This document shows, in pieces, positions 44,066 to 50,970 of a stretch of DNA of 64,000 bases. Both the position numbers and the translations under genes were made by a program. Position 1 is the stretch's first letter. Each line of letters opens with the position of its first letter. The DNA is taken from positions 62,001-126,000 of the forward strand of contig DIVZ01000005.1 of assembly GCA_002423395.1 (NCBI GenBank), given 5' to 3'. The notes beneath the pieces are model-generated. The model was not told where the DNA came from. It saw nothing but the letters and a program-made list of their open reading frames with translations, and did no database searches. This stretch comes from Eubacteriaceae bacterium UBA6119 (GTDB taxonomy: Bacteria > Bacillota > Clostridia > Eubacteriales > UBA1433).

Positions 44066-44104
44066 AAAAAAACGCAGAGGTTGTTATCCCCTGCGTTTTT
44101 TTAA
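44066..44104. terminator. Bidirectional terminator shared by the DUF1003 gene and the convergent Cna-like gene
   Basis: AACGCAG (44071-44077) plus GG pairs with CC plus CTGCGTT (44091-44097), with one A-C mismatch and loop 44081-44087. A-run and T-run flank it. The stop codon of the minus-strand gene (44084-44086) lies inside the loop. Confidence 0.88.
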
Positions 44105-44482
44105 TATAACGTGCAGCGCTTTATATAATAATTTTTTAAAAAATAATAATCGTTGCTTAGAATGAATCTTAATTCTGCAGAAGTTTTTTCCGCCGCATAT
44201 ATTAACATTCTTCTGAATGCAATATAACGGTAGAATTACAGAATATTTTCCTTCACAAACATGTTCAAACCAGAAAAAGCCCTCTTTATTTGTAAATGTT
44301 TCATATAAACTTTCACGGCCGAAAAGCAAAACTTTGATATGATTTACTTTATCATGGCGGCAGTCTATAACACAACCTGTTAAAGATGTTTTATTGCATT
44401 TATGTTCCAAAACTGCGTCTGCATTGGCTTTCTGCTCTGAAAGCAAATTAAAACGCTTTATTTCTCCGGTTAAGTTTGACAT
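44084..44482 (-). CDS. Small protein with Cna/carboxypeptidase-regulatory-like beta domain
   Basis: The 132-aa protein has a central beta-sandwich-like segment (about 33-90): TGCVIDCRHDKVNHIKVLLFG, then TFTNKEGFFWFEHVCEGKYSV, which follows the pattern of CarboxypepD_reg or Cna-B modules. Eight cysteines are spread along it. The C-terminus is strongly basic. No signal peptide is seen. Its ATG has no ribosome-binding site; the start lies 4 nt after the stop of a 21-codon ORF that has one. It is in the putative spore-surface cluster. Function is unknown and the family assignment is tentative. Confidence 0.6.
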   Translation of the reverse strand: MSNLTGEIKRFNLLSEQKANADAVLEHKCNKTSLTGCVIDCRHDKVNHIKVLLFGRESLYETFTNKEGFFWFEHVCEGKYSVILPLYCIQKNVNICGGKNFCRIKIHSKQRLLFFKKLLYKALHVILKKRRG

Positions 44483-44486
44483 TATT

Positions 44487-44552
44487 TTATTGCATTAATT
44501 CGGAAGCCCTGGCTTTGATGATATATTGCCCTACGGCTACTCCTCCGAACAT
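44487..44552 (-). CDS. 21-aa leader ORF coupled to the Cna-like gene
   Basis: A minus-strand ORF begins at the ATG at 44552 behind GGGAGATAA and encodes MFGGVAVGQY, IIKARASELM, Q. Its TAA (44487-44489) is 4 nt from the ATG of the following gene, which lacks its own ribosome-binding site. This suggests translational coupling or a leader peptide. It could also be a degenerate remnant of a longer gene. Codon use is consistent with the genome, but the ORF is too short for strong evidence. Confidence 0.45.
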   Translation of the reverse strand: MFGGVAVGQYIIKARASELMQ

Positions 44553-44565
44553 TTATCTCCCAATA

Positions 44566-44591
44566 CATAATATGAAAAAAGTAAAATTAGT
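44566..44591 (-). promoter_or_regulatory. Possible sigma-K-like promoter for the leader ORF and Cna-like gene
   Basis: On the minus strand, AC at 44590-44591 is followed after 15 nt by CATATTATG (44566-44574). The spacing is one base short of the sigma-K rule, so this is weaker than the two better matches at 33911 and 46540. Confidence 0.3.
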
Positions 44592-44606
44592 TTATAAGTA
44601 TCTAAA

Positions 44607-44631
44607 ATAAAAGCGCCAAAATGACGCTTTA
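44607..44631 (-). terminator. Terminator after the collagen-like gene
   Basis: Read on the minus strand: AAAGCG (44625-44630), a 9-nt loop, CGCTTT (44610-44615), then TATTTT. It closes the 44670-45488 gene before the next minus-strand unit. Confidence 0.75.
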
Positions 44632-44669
44632 ATTAAATTGTTGTAATTTATTTATAAAATATTACGTAA

Positions 44670-45488
44670 TTAATGAGCCTGAACCCTTGTTGGCGGTTTG
44701 CCGGTTTCAATAGAAGTAGGATTTTTAGCTCCGGTATCTTGTGGTGCGATAGCGGTAATAGGCAGTACCGGTATCCAAGCCGGTTCATTGCCGAACTGGT
44801 CAGCCTGCACTATAATTCCGTATTTGTTTAAATAAATTGGACCCGTGCTATATACATTTGAACCGGTATCAATTAAAACTTCTCCGGTTAATGTTGAAAC
44901 ATAATCATAAACAGCTGTAATAATATTTGTATCGTATCCCGGCGGAAAGTCTGGTTTGGAAAGATAGGTAATAGCAGGATTATATACCGCTCCGGTATCA
45001 AATTGCAAAGCAGTAATAGCATTTAGCGGAATTGCAACATAGCCGCTGCTGTTTAGTATAAAAAGTCCGCCGTACGTTCCTTCTGACGATACATAAAGTT
45101 GGTATGGAACTCCCGCAATCCACCATGGGCTGATTCCTTTCAGAAAAACATATAATATTGATTCTGGGTAGTAACTTATTAGTTGTTCCAGCACATGAGC
45201 AAGTTGGGAATAAGCGAAACTTACAGCCGTATTATCCATGCTTCCGGCAGAACCCGCAGGCCCGACTGATCCCGTAGGACCCGCAATACCAGCAGGGCCT
45301 GCGGCACCTATAGAACCTGTGGCGCCCGCAGGACCATCAGCGCCTGTAGCGCCGGCAGGACCCATAGGACCGACTGGACCGCGAGGGCCGACTGGACCTC
45401 GGGTGCATGGAGGACATGGATGATGATGAGCGCTCATATTGTAGTCAGGATTACCATATTCATCGGGAGTATTAATTTCAGAATTCAT
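44670..45488 (-). CDS. Collagen-like triple-helix protein, probable exosporium/spore-surface filament
   Basis: The 272-aa protein has a short His/Pro/Cys-rich head (NMSAHHHPCPPCTRG), a collagen-like segment of about 17 Gly-X-Y triplets (about 30-85, for example GPVGPRGPVGPMGPAGATG) and a C-terminal globular domain (about 90-265). Within that domain a motif repeats: YVAIPLNAITALQ and WIPVLPITAIAPQ, each after a beta-strand pair. Bacillus BclA-type exosporium proteins have a similar layout. GGAGGTGA lies 4 nt before the ATG at 45488; a longer start at 45506 contains that site and is rejected. Confidence 0.82.
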   Translation of the reverse strand: MNSEINTPDEYGNPDYNMSAHHHPCPPCTRGPVGPRGPVGPMGPAGATGADGPAGATGSIGAAGPAGIAGPTGSVGPAGSAGSMDNTAVSFAYSQLAHVLEQLISYYPESILYVFLKGISPWWIAGVPYQLYVSSEGTYGGLFILNSSGYVAIPLNAITALQFDTGAVYNPAITYLSKPDFPPGYDTNIITAVYDYVSTLTGEVLIDTGSNVYSTGPIYLNKYGIIVQADQFGNEPAWIPVLPITAIAPQDTGAKNPTSIETGKPPTRVQAH

Positions 45489-45510
45489 TTGGTCACCTCC
45501 AATCATTTTT

Positions 45511-45538
45511 ATAGCGCGGTTGTTAATGATAGCGCTAT
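45511..45538. repeat. Inverted repeat upstream of the collagen-like gene
   Basis: ATAGCGC (45511-45517) and GCGCTAT (45532-45538) are exact inverse copies with a 14-nt spacer. They sit 23-50 nt upstream of the start codon, in the leader or promoter, and could be an operator or a 5' UTR stem-loop. Confidence 0.6.
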
Positions 45539-45654
45539 GTATAAAAATTATTGAGGCAAAAAATATATGCGCCTATATTAGCATTGATAAGTAAAAGATT
45601 AATACTAAGATTTTCCTGTTTATAATTTATTCTCATAATGAGTGATTATATATA

Positions 45655-45689
45655 ATAAAAAATGGGAGGTAAGAACAAACCTACCTCCG
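45655..45689 (-). terminator. Terminator after the 262-aa unknown protein gene
   Basis: On the minus strand, GGAGGTA (45682-45688) pairs with TACCTCC (45665-45671) around a 10-nt loop, then CATTTTTTATTA follows. It isolates the 45698-46486 gene from the collagen-like gene. Confidence 0.82.
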
Positions 45690-45697
45690 CAAAAATA

Positions 45698-46486
45698 TTA
45701 GTCAATACATACATATTCGGGTTTGCCGATAATTTGAATATCCTGGTCAATACCAATCTTATCAATTATATCTTCGAATAACGAGAAATCGACCATTGTA
45801 GTCCAAATACTTGTGGTATCTGAAGTAAAAACTTGGAATTGTTCAAGCACATCAATGTCATAAGTCAGGTTCCTAAGCACAATATAAGATTGGAGTGTAG
45901 GATCTTCCAATTCGCATTTTCTCAAAGCCGGACAGAAACTTGTGAAAGGGATATTAACAGTATACTCAAAACCAGTATATTGATTTACTCCTGTCGATAA
46001 AATTACAAGTGTTTCGTACGGCTGAACCGTATTCTGATGCTGAATAACAGGCATGCCTGCTGCATCAATGACTGTTGATTCTACAAATGCTTTTGTAATA
46101 GCCGGATCATAATGTAATCTCGATGAAAGGTTTCTCGGCAGGGTCAGTACATCAAAGGTGTCATCTTCGAATTCCACTATTAACACGAGTTCAAAATCAA
46201 GAATTACTTTTGATTTTTTAGTGCATGTTATTGAATTTCTGGGCGGATCAAGTACTCTTTTACATAACTTAACACATTGTACCGGTGAACCGAAATTAAT
46301 ATTAGGACCTTCGGTATTTACAGCTCCGCTATTGATTATATAGAGCAGTAATGGCGCTTTAGTGCCTAAAGGTGTTCCGGTAATTGAATAATCTTCCTGA
46401 AAAACCTCTTGCATATTAAACAATTCTACTTTTGCCAGGACTCGTCTTGCATATATATCTAATATTGTATGATCTATGTCACTCAT
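45698..46486 (-). CDS. Unknown 262-aa protein, probably sporulation-specific
   Basis: I do not recognise the family. The protein has no signal peptide or transmembrane helix and is acidic and beta-rich. Features: an N-terminal helix (HTILDIYARRVLAKVELF), a Cys-rich patch (VQCVKLCKRVLDPPRNSITC), an Ile/Val-rich strand block (VILDFELVLIVEF), and two Cys in FCPALRKCE. The layout recalls soluble coat or SipL-like LysM-less proteins, but no named domain can be assigned. AAGGAG is the ribosome-binding site. A sigma-K-like promoter (46540-46569) and its own terminator make it a monocistronic unit. Confidence 0.65.
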   Translation of the reverse strand: MSDIDHTILDIYARRVLAKVELFNMQEVFQEDYSITGTPLGTKAPLLLYIINSGAVNTEGPNINFGSPVQCVKLCKRVLDPPRNSITCTKKSKVILDFELVLIVEFEDDTFDVLTLPRNLSSRLHYDPAITKAFVESTVIDAAGMPVIQHQNTVQPYETLVILSTGVNQYTGFEYTVNIPFTSFCPALRKCELEDPTLQSYIVLRNLTYDIDVLEQFQVFTSDTTSIWTTMVDFSLFEDIIDKIGIDQDIQIIGKPEYVCID

Positions 46487-46539
46487 TTTTGGTTTTGCTC
46501 CTTAAAATATTAAAATAGAGAAATAGCTCTATACTAATA

Positions 46540-46569
46540 CATCGTATGCAATATTTAATATTATGTTAC
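46540..46569 (-). promoter_or_regulatory. Sigma-K-like promoter for the 262-aa unknown gene
   Basis: On the minus strand: GTAAC (46565-46569), 16 nt between AC and CATACGATG (46540-46548). Box sequence and spacing equal those of the promoter at 33911-33940 (GTAAC-N16-CATAC). The -10 departs from the sigma-K rule only in the last base (TG instead of TA). The ATG is 54 nt downstream. Confidence 0.5.
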
Positions 46570-46639
46570 TTATTGTAGATTTAGTAGGTTTTTATTGGTT
46601 TAAATTAATAAAATGATAAAAAATAGCGTGAATAGAGTA

Positions 46640-46990
46640 TCATTCTGTTAATTTTTTTAAAAAATCAAATACGCTTTTTTTATCAGCGGCAGTTTCTAAA
46701 GTTTTAAAATAATTAAATAAATTATTCATATTTTCATTCTGTTTAGTGAGATTATTATTTAAAGTGTCAATTTTTATATTTATATCTGTTAATAGCTTTA
46801 ATATATCAATATCATCCAGTGTAATCAAATTTTTTTCTGTTTTTATATTTTTATTTTGGTTAATTGCAGCCGGCTTTTTCTGAGAATTTTGATTATTTTG
46901 AGGAATTGATGTAAGGGATGAATCGTTTTCTATGTATATAGGTCTCCAACCGCTTTTATATTGCCAACTATTGTCGCCCATTTTATCCAT
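46640..46990 (-). CDS. Small Asn/Lys-rich unknown protein
   Basis: A 116-aa hydrophilic protein. The N-terminus (NSWQYKSGWRPIYIEN) looks like a conserved peptide motif, followed by an Asn/Gln-rich linker (about 28-50) and an amphipathic helix (about 55-112, ITLDDIDILKLLTDINIKID) likely to form a coiled coil. No signal sequence. GAGGTGA is 5 nt before the ATG at 46990. It lies in the putative spore-surface cluster, so a structural spore role is possible but not shown. Function unknown. Confidence 0.6.
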   Translation of the reverse strand: MDKMGDNSWQYKSGWRPIYIENDSSLTSIPQNNQNSQKKPAAINQNKNIKTEKNLITLDDIDILKLLTDINIKIDTLNNNLTKQNENMNNLFNYFKTLETAADKKSVFDFLKKLTE

Positions 46991-47243
46991 TCAGTTCACC
47001 TCGCCGCAATAATTTTAGACGAATTTATATTTAATATTAATATATTGTATAAAAAATCAACCGTTACAAGCAATTTAATAAATACGTTAATATTATATAC
47101 AAGAAATAATTTGGCTTATAATAACAGCAATTAACCAAAACAAAAAAATATTAATTGTAAACACGTATTTGATTAAAATATTATGTAAATAGCGTGCATA
47201 TATTTACAATATTATTGAATAGTGATAATATTGCTTTATTTAT

Positions 47244-47264
47244 AAAACCTTCCGGAGTGGTTTT
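47244..47264 (+). promoter_or_regulatory. Hairpin presenting the lrp-like Shine-Dalgarno sequence
   Basis: AAAACC (47244-47249) pairs with GGTTTT (47259-47264); the GGAG ribosome-binding site (47254-47257) is in the 9-nt loop, 10 nt before the ATG. The 277-bp region upstream (46991-47243) is AT-rich and shows no other clear feature. Confidence 0.45.
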
Positions 47265-47267
47265 GAT

Positions 47268-47717
47268 ATGGACAGTTTGGATTTAAAAATTTTAAATCTG
47301 TTACAAAAAAACGCTAGAATTACTGTATCTGAAATCGGCAGTCTGATTAACCTGTCTGTGCCTGCGTGCAGTGAGAGACTAAAAAAACTTGAGCAATCAG
47401 GCGCCATAAAACAGTATACGGCTATTATTGACAGCAAATATTTAAACAAGTTTTTAACAGCTTTTATGTTTATTAGCTTAGAACGCCCCAGGTTTACCGA
47501 CCAGTTTATTGAAAAAATAAACAAAGAGGCCGACATTTTGGAATGCCATTATTTGGCAGGGGATTTTGATTATTTGCTTAAAATAATTACGGATAATACT
47601 GATACTCTTGAAGGACTGCTTCAACGCATCAAGAGTGTTTCAGGAGTACAAAAAACTAAAACAATAGTAACGCTGTCCGCTGTAAAAAATAATTATTCCA
47701 TATCGCTTGAAGATTAA
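47268..47717 (+). CDS. Lrp/AsnC family transcriptional regulator
   Basis: The 149-aa regulator has the N-terminal AsnC helix-turn-helix (LDLKILNLLQKNARITVSEI, then PACSERLKKLEQSGAI) and a C-terminal RAM/ACT-like ligand domain (about 70-140, ECHYLAGDFDYLLKI). Such proteins sense amino acids. It sits 22 nt upstream of alanine dehydrogenase on the same strand and is very likely its regulator, as in several bacteria where an AsnC-type protein responds to alanine. Confidence 0.93.
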   Translation: MDSLDLKILNLLQKNARITVSEIGSLINLSVPACSERLKKLEQSGAIKQYTAIIDSKYLNKFLTAFMFISLERPRFTDQFIEKINKEADILECHYLAGDFDYLLKIITDNTDTLEGLLQRIKSVSGVQKTKTIVTLSAVKNNYSISLED

Positions 47718-47739
47718 GAAGCGGCATAAGGGAGCATAA

Positions 47740-48861
47740 ATGAATATAGGAATACCAAAAGAAATAAAAAACAATGAAAACAGAGTTGCAATAACGCCTG
47801 CCGGCGTTTACACACTGGTAAATCTTGGTCATAAAGTTATTATAGAAAAATCAGCGGGAGAAGGCAGCGGAATAACAGATAATGAATACGCATCTGCAGG
47901 AGCGCATATAGTTGATAAAGCTTATGATGTATTCAAAGCGTCGGAGCTGATAGTAAAAGTAAAAGAACCCGTAGAAAGCGAATATGAACTTTTTAAAGAA
48001 GGGCAGGCTCTTTACACTTATTTGCATTTAGCGCCAAACCCCTCTCTTACAAATATGCTTGTCGAAAAAAAGATAACAGGAATTGCATATGAGACGGTAC
48101 AGATGCCCAACGGTTCGCTTCCGTTATTATCCCCGATGAGTGAAATAGCGGGACGTATGTCCATACAAATAGGCGCAAATATGCTGCAAAAATATAACGG
48201 GGGGGCTGGAATACTGCTCGGAGGAGTGCCTGGCGTGCTGCCTTGTGAAGTGCTTATAATAGGCGGCGGAGTGGTAGGCGCGAATGCGGCTAAAATGGCG
48301 GCAGGGCTTGGGGCGCGAGTTACTGTAATGGATCTTAATATAAACAGATTAATGTATCTTGACGACATATTCGCGGGGAGGATTTCCACGTTGGTATATA
48401 ATGAATACAATGCCGCAAGTATGGTAAGCAAGGCTGATTTATTAGTCGGCGCAGTATTGGTTGCCGGAGCGAAAGCGCCTAAAACAGTAAGTGAAGAAAT
48501 GGTGAAAAGTATGAAAAAAGGCTCGGTTATAGTTGATGTCGCCATAGATCAGGGCGGGTCCATTGCAACAATTGACAGAGCGACAACGCATGATAATCCT
48601 TGTTATGAAAAATACGGCGTTATTCACTATTCTGTTGCTAATATACCCGGAGCTGTACCGAAAACATCCACTTACGCGTTAACTAACGCAACGCTGCCTT
48701 ATCTTGTTAAACTGGCGCAAAAAGGCGTTAACAACGCGCTTTTAGAAGACGCTTCGCTTTTGTCGGGACTGAATACATTCGACGGAATTATAACCTATGA
48801 AGCTGTCGCAAAATGCACAGGGAAAAAATATGTTCCCGCAAAAGAATGTTTGCTTTCATAA
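47740..48861 (+). CDS. ald: Alanine dehydrogenase
   Basis: It catalyses NAD-dependent oxidative deamination of L-alanine to pyruvate and ammonia, important for alanine catabolism and for sporulation in Bacillus. The 373-aa protein begins MNIGIPKEIKNNENRVAITP (Arg15 and substrate-binding Lys region), has KVKEPVESEY, the Rossmann motif IIGGGVVGANAAKMAAGLGA and the HYSVANIPGAVPKTSTYALT block with the C-terminal family signature. Length is standard. It is coupled to the upstream lrp-like gene and followed by a strong terminator. Confidence 0.97.
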   Translation: MNIGIPKEIKNNENRVAITPAGVYTLVNLGHKVIIEKSAGEGSGITDNEYASAGAHIVDKAYDVFKASELIVKVKEPVESEYELFKEGQALYTYLHLAPNPSLTNMLVEKKITGIAYETVQMPNGSLPLLSPMSEIAGRMSIQIGANMLQKYNGGAGILLGGVPGVLPCEVLIIGGGVVGANAAKMAAGLGARVTVMDLNINRLMYLDDIFAGRISTLVYNEYNAASMVSKADLLVGAVLVAGAKAPKTVSEEMVKSMKKGSVIVDVAIDQGGSIATIDRATTHDNPCYEKYGVIHYSVANIPGAVPKTSTYALTNATLPYLVKLAQKGVNNALLEDASLLSGLNTFDGIITYEAVAKCTGKKYVPAKECLLS

Positions 48862-48894
48862 ATAAAAATTTGTTAGAAATAACTAAAAAAGCGG

Positions 48895-48917
48895 CCGCTG
48901 ATATTCAGCGGTTTTTT
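48895..48917 (+). terminator. Terminator after ald
   Basis: CCGCTGA (48895-48901) and TCAGCGG (48905-48911) form a perfect 7-bp stem with a TAT loop, followed by six Ts. An A-run precedes it, so it may also work in reverse. Confidence 0.93.
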
Positions 48918-49036
48918 AATTATAAAATATGCGTTATATATTTAAACTATTACTATTACCGCTTGATTTTTTGCCAAATAAATATATAATTTAGTGCTAA
49001 TAAAATATTTTAAAGCGCTGAATGTGAGATGTATTT

Positions 49037-49708
49037 ATGTTTTCAAAAATATATGCCGATTTAACGCATCTTAAGCTTATAAATACAAAAATGGTTATAC
49101 CAAACTTGTACGCCGTGAAATCGGGTACAGTTAATTTTTATATTTATAAAACTGAGGACTGCACAATACTTTTTGATTCAGGATACGGGAAAAGCCAAAT
49201 TTTGCGCCAGTTAAAATATCTGGACATTAAGCCCGAAAAAATTACACATATATTCTTAACGCACTCTGATTTTGATCATATGGCGGGCGTGCGAGTGTTT
49301 AAAAATGCCGAAATATGCTTATCGGCAGAAGAATATAATACACTATTCAAGAAAAAAGCGAGAATGCCCTGGTTTTATCAAAGCAGTTTTATTAACAGAC
49401 AGTGCCGTGTTTTATATGACGGAGAAGAGATGCATATAGGCGATGCGGTCGTAAGGGCGGTATCCACACCAGGCCATACAGCCGGGTCTATGACATATAT
49501 GTTAAATAATTCTGTATTATTCACGGGCGATACATTAAGGCTTGATAATAACAAGATTTTTGTTCTGAGACGTTATAGCAATGATACAGAAATTCAGCAA
49601 AACTCAATTAAAAAACTTGCTCAAGTTAACGCTGAATACTGTTTTACCGGACATTCGGGGTATACGGATAATTTTTATTACGATACAGCCGATTGGAGAA
49701 AATTATAA
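49037..49708 (+). CDS. Metallo-beta-lactamase-fold hydrolase
   Basis: The 223-aa protein has the MBL metal-binding series: LTHSDFDHMAG (HxDxDH with the usual second His replaced by Asp), PGHTAGSMTYM, FTGDTLRLD and CFTGHSGYT. Such variants are common in the glyoxalase II-like group. No signal peptide. Substrate cannot be assigned. It is monocistronic with only a weak ribosome-binding site. Confidence 0.82.
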   Translation: MFSKIYADLTHLKLINTKMVIPNLYAVKSGTVNFYIYKTEDCTILFDSGYGKSQILRQLKYLDIKPEKITHIFLTHSDFDHMAGVRVFKNAEICLSAEEYNTLFKKKARMPWFYQSSFINRQCRVLYDGEEMHIGDAVVRAVSTPGHTAGSMTYMLNNSVLFTGDTLRLDNNKIFVLRRYSNDTEIQQNSIKKLAQVNAEYCFTGHSGYTDNFYYDTADWRKL

Positions 49709-49782
49709 AAGAATATCCTTCTAATAGACTATAATGTTAAATTCAATTTTGTATTGCGGGTGTCTGCCTTCTTTTTTTGCCT

Positions 49783-50397
49783 TTAATTAACATTCGGATT
49801 ATAATTTTCAGGACTTCTTAAAGTATAAACTAAAGCTGCGGTTTGAGCGTCTGACAAATTTTTGGGCGCGACTTTATAATAATGAAGAGATGCTTCTTTA
49901 ATTCCATAACAGCCCTGACCGAAGTAGGCAACATTGCAGTATAATTCCAATATTTCATCTTTAGTCAAAGCTTTCTCAAGGTCAAACGCGGCGAACATTT
50001 CCGCGACTTTGCGCTCATAATTTTGATCGAATGAAAAATACATATTTTTAGCAAGCTGCTGAGTAATAGTGCTGCCGCCTTCGACTATTGTACCGGCTTT
50101 GTAATTATAATAAGCCGCTCTTACTATTGATATAATATCAATACCGCCGTGATGATAAAAACGCCTGTCTTCCGATGCTACTACCTGCGATGCAAAATCT
50201 TTTGAAATATTGTCAAGTTTCACATAGTCCGCGCTTGCTCTGATTTCATTAACGGCAACATCAATAGACTTTTGTGTAACGGCGGTTTTATACATTTTAT
50301 ACCCGTCAATGAAAGTGGGAGTGGCAATTGCGCCGCAAATAAGGATTGCGGCTAATATAATTAATATAAAAGATTTTATAATTTTTCTTTTTTTCAT
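49783..50397 (-). CDS. Monofunctional GT51 peptidoglycan transglycosylase
   Basis: The 204-aa protein has one N-terminal membrane anchor (IIKSFILIILAAILICGAIA) and a GT51 domain with ASEDRRFYHHGGID (catalytic Glu), GGSTITQQLAKNMYF and KDEILELYCNVAYFGQGCYGI. There is no penicillin-binding transpeptidase domain. Such monofunctional glycosyltransferases polymerise lipid II. A longer start at 50412 is open, but GGAG (50405-50408) lies between it and the ATG at 50397, so 50397 is taken. It is a single gene facing away from its neighbours. Confidence 0.9.
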   Translation of the reverse strand: MKKRKIIKSFILIILAAILICGAIATPTFIDGYKMYKTAVTQKSIDVAVNEIRASADYVKLDNISKDFASQVVASEDRRFYHHGGIDIISIVRAAYYNYKAGTIVEGGSTITQQLAKNMYFSFDQNYERKVAEMFAAFDLEKALTKDEILELYCNVAYFGQGCYGIKEASLHYYKVAPKNLSDAQTAALVYTLRSPENYNPNVN

Positions 50398-50471
50398 ATG
50401 TATTCTCCACAAGTCCGCCGTGCATTGCAGTCAAAGCATAAATTTGTTAAAAAGCGGTCAGTTATTATATG

Positions 50472-50514
50472 GTTTGCTTTTATATTTGGTGCATTTTTTT
50501 AAGTCAGGCAAACC
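50472..50514. repeat. Inverted repeat upstream of the GT51 gene
   Basis: GGTTTGC (about 50472-50478) and GCAAACC (about 50508-50514) are 7-bp inverse copies 29 nt apart. From 50398 to 50970 there is no confident gene: this repeat, a degenerate gene fragment and two minus-strand terminators are all I see. Confidence 0.4.
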
Positions 50515-50576
50515 GTTTATAGTATTATATTAGCAGTTAAGGCAAATATAATCCATAGATTTATCTTACAAATATC

Positions 50577-50792
50577 TTACAATTTTGTAATAATAAGTCT
50601 AATTACAATTAAATATAAAAAAAGTGATAACATTTTATGTGTTATCACTTTCGATATAACAATCATAATAGCGTGGTCTGATTTTTTGTCATCTGTGCTT
50701 TGCGACTCTATGCCGCGGTCGCTTAAAACGCATTTTGCAACAGGGTCGACAATTCTTACGGAATCATACATTTTATGAAAAAATACAGGCAT
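50577..50792 (-). pseudogene. Truncated gene remnant (N-terminal fragment running into a terminator)
   Basis: The 71-codon frame starts MPVFFHKMYDSVRIVDPVAK, which resembles the N-terminal lead of signalling proteins (GGDEF or HD type), but the homologous part ends within about 50 residues. The remainder is read through a terminator hairpin (50614-50651). There is no ribosome-binding site before 50792 or before the second ATG. I interpret it as the 5' end of a gene whose body was deleted. A genuine small protein cannot be excluded. Confidence 0.45.
50614..50651 (-). terminator. Strong minus-strand terminator within the gene remnant
   Basis: The 12-bp perfect stem AAAGTGATAACA / TGTTATCACTTT (50621-50632 and 50640-50651) has a 7-nt loop; on the minus strand it is followed by a run of seven Ts (50614-50620). 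It is a complete intrinsic terminator and probably marks the original 3' end of the deleted gene. Confidence 0.88.
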
Positions 50793-50928
50793 TTATCTAA
50801 GTTTCTAAGGTTATATTGTCCTTAATTTAATCCTTATTTTTGAATTAGAAAAAATTGATTTAAAATTATTTAGATTTGCTGATAATAAAATATTTTATAA
50901 TGAAAAAGAACCATATTTTTAATACAAA

Positions 50929-50957
50929 TGCACCCCCTTTTGAGGTTAGGGGGTGCA
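50929..50957 (-). terminator. GC-rich terminator hairpin after the orphan 205-aa gene
   Basis: TGCACCCCC (50929-50937) and GGGGGTGCA (50949-50957) form a 9-bp stem with an 11-nt loop, 14 nt past the stop at 50971. The downstream U-run on the minus strand is poor (ATTTGTATT). The G/C content is unusual for this AT-rich region. Confidence 0.65.
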
Positions 50958-50970
50958 CGTTAATTTAGGA

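Noticed and set aside
45238..45423. Proline/alanine-rich open frame on the plus strand opposite the collagen-like repeat
   Set aside because: It is the antisense reading of the GXY repeats; repeat codons give a long open frame on the other strand. No ribosome-binding site precedes it.
46991..47060. A third sigma-K-like promoter before the small Asn/Lys-rich gene
   Set aside because: GTAAC and ATACAATA both occur there, but the spacing is only about 11 nt and the first base of the -10 is T, so it does not fit the 16-nt rule.
48018..48545. Minus-strand open frame opposite ald
   Set aside because: Low-complexity Ser/Ala/Pro reading of a real gene; no homology pattern or ribosome-binding site.
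50899..50967. 22-codon plus-strand ORF overlapping the GC-rich hairpin near 50940
   Set aside because: No ribosome-binding site, and it is read through a terminator stem of the opposite-strand gene.
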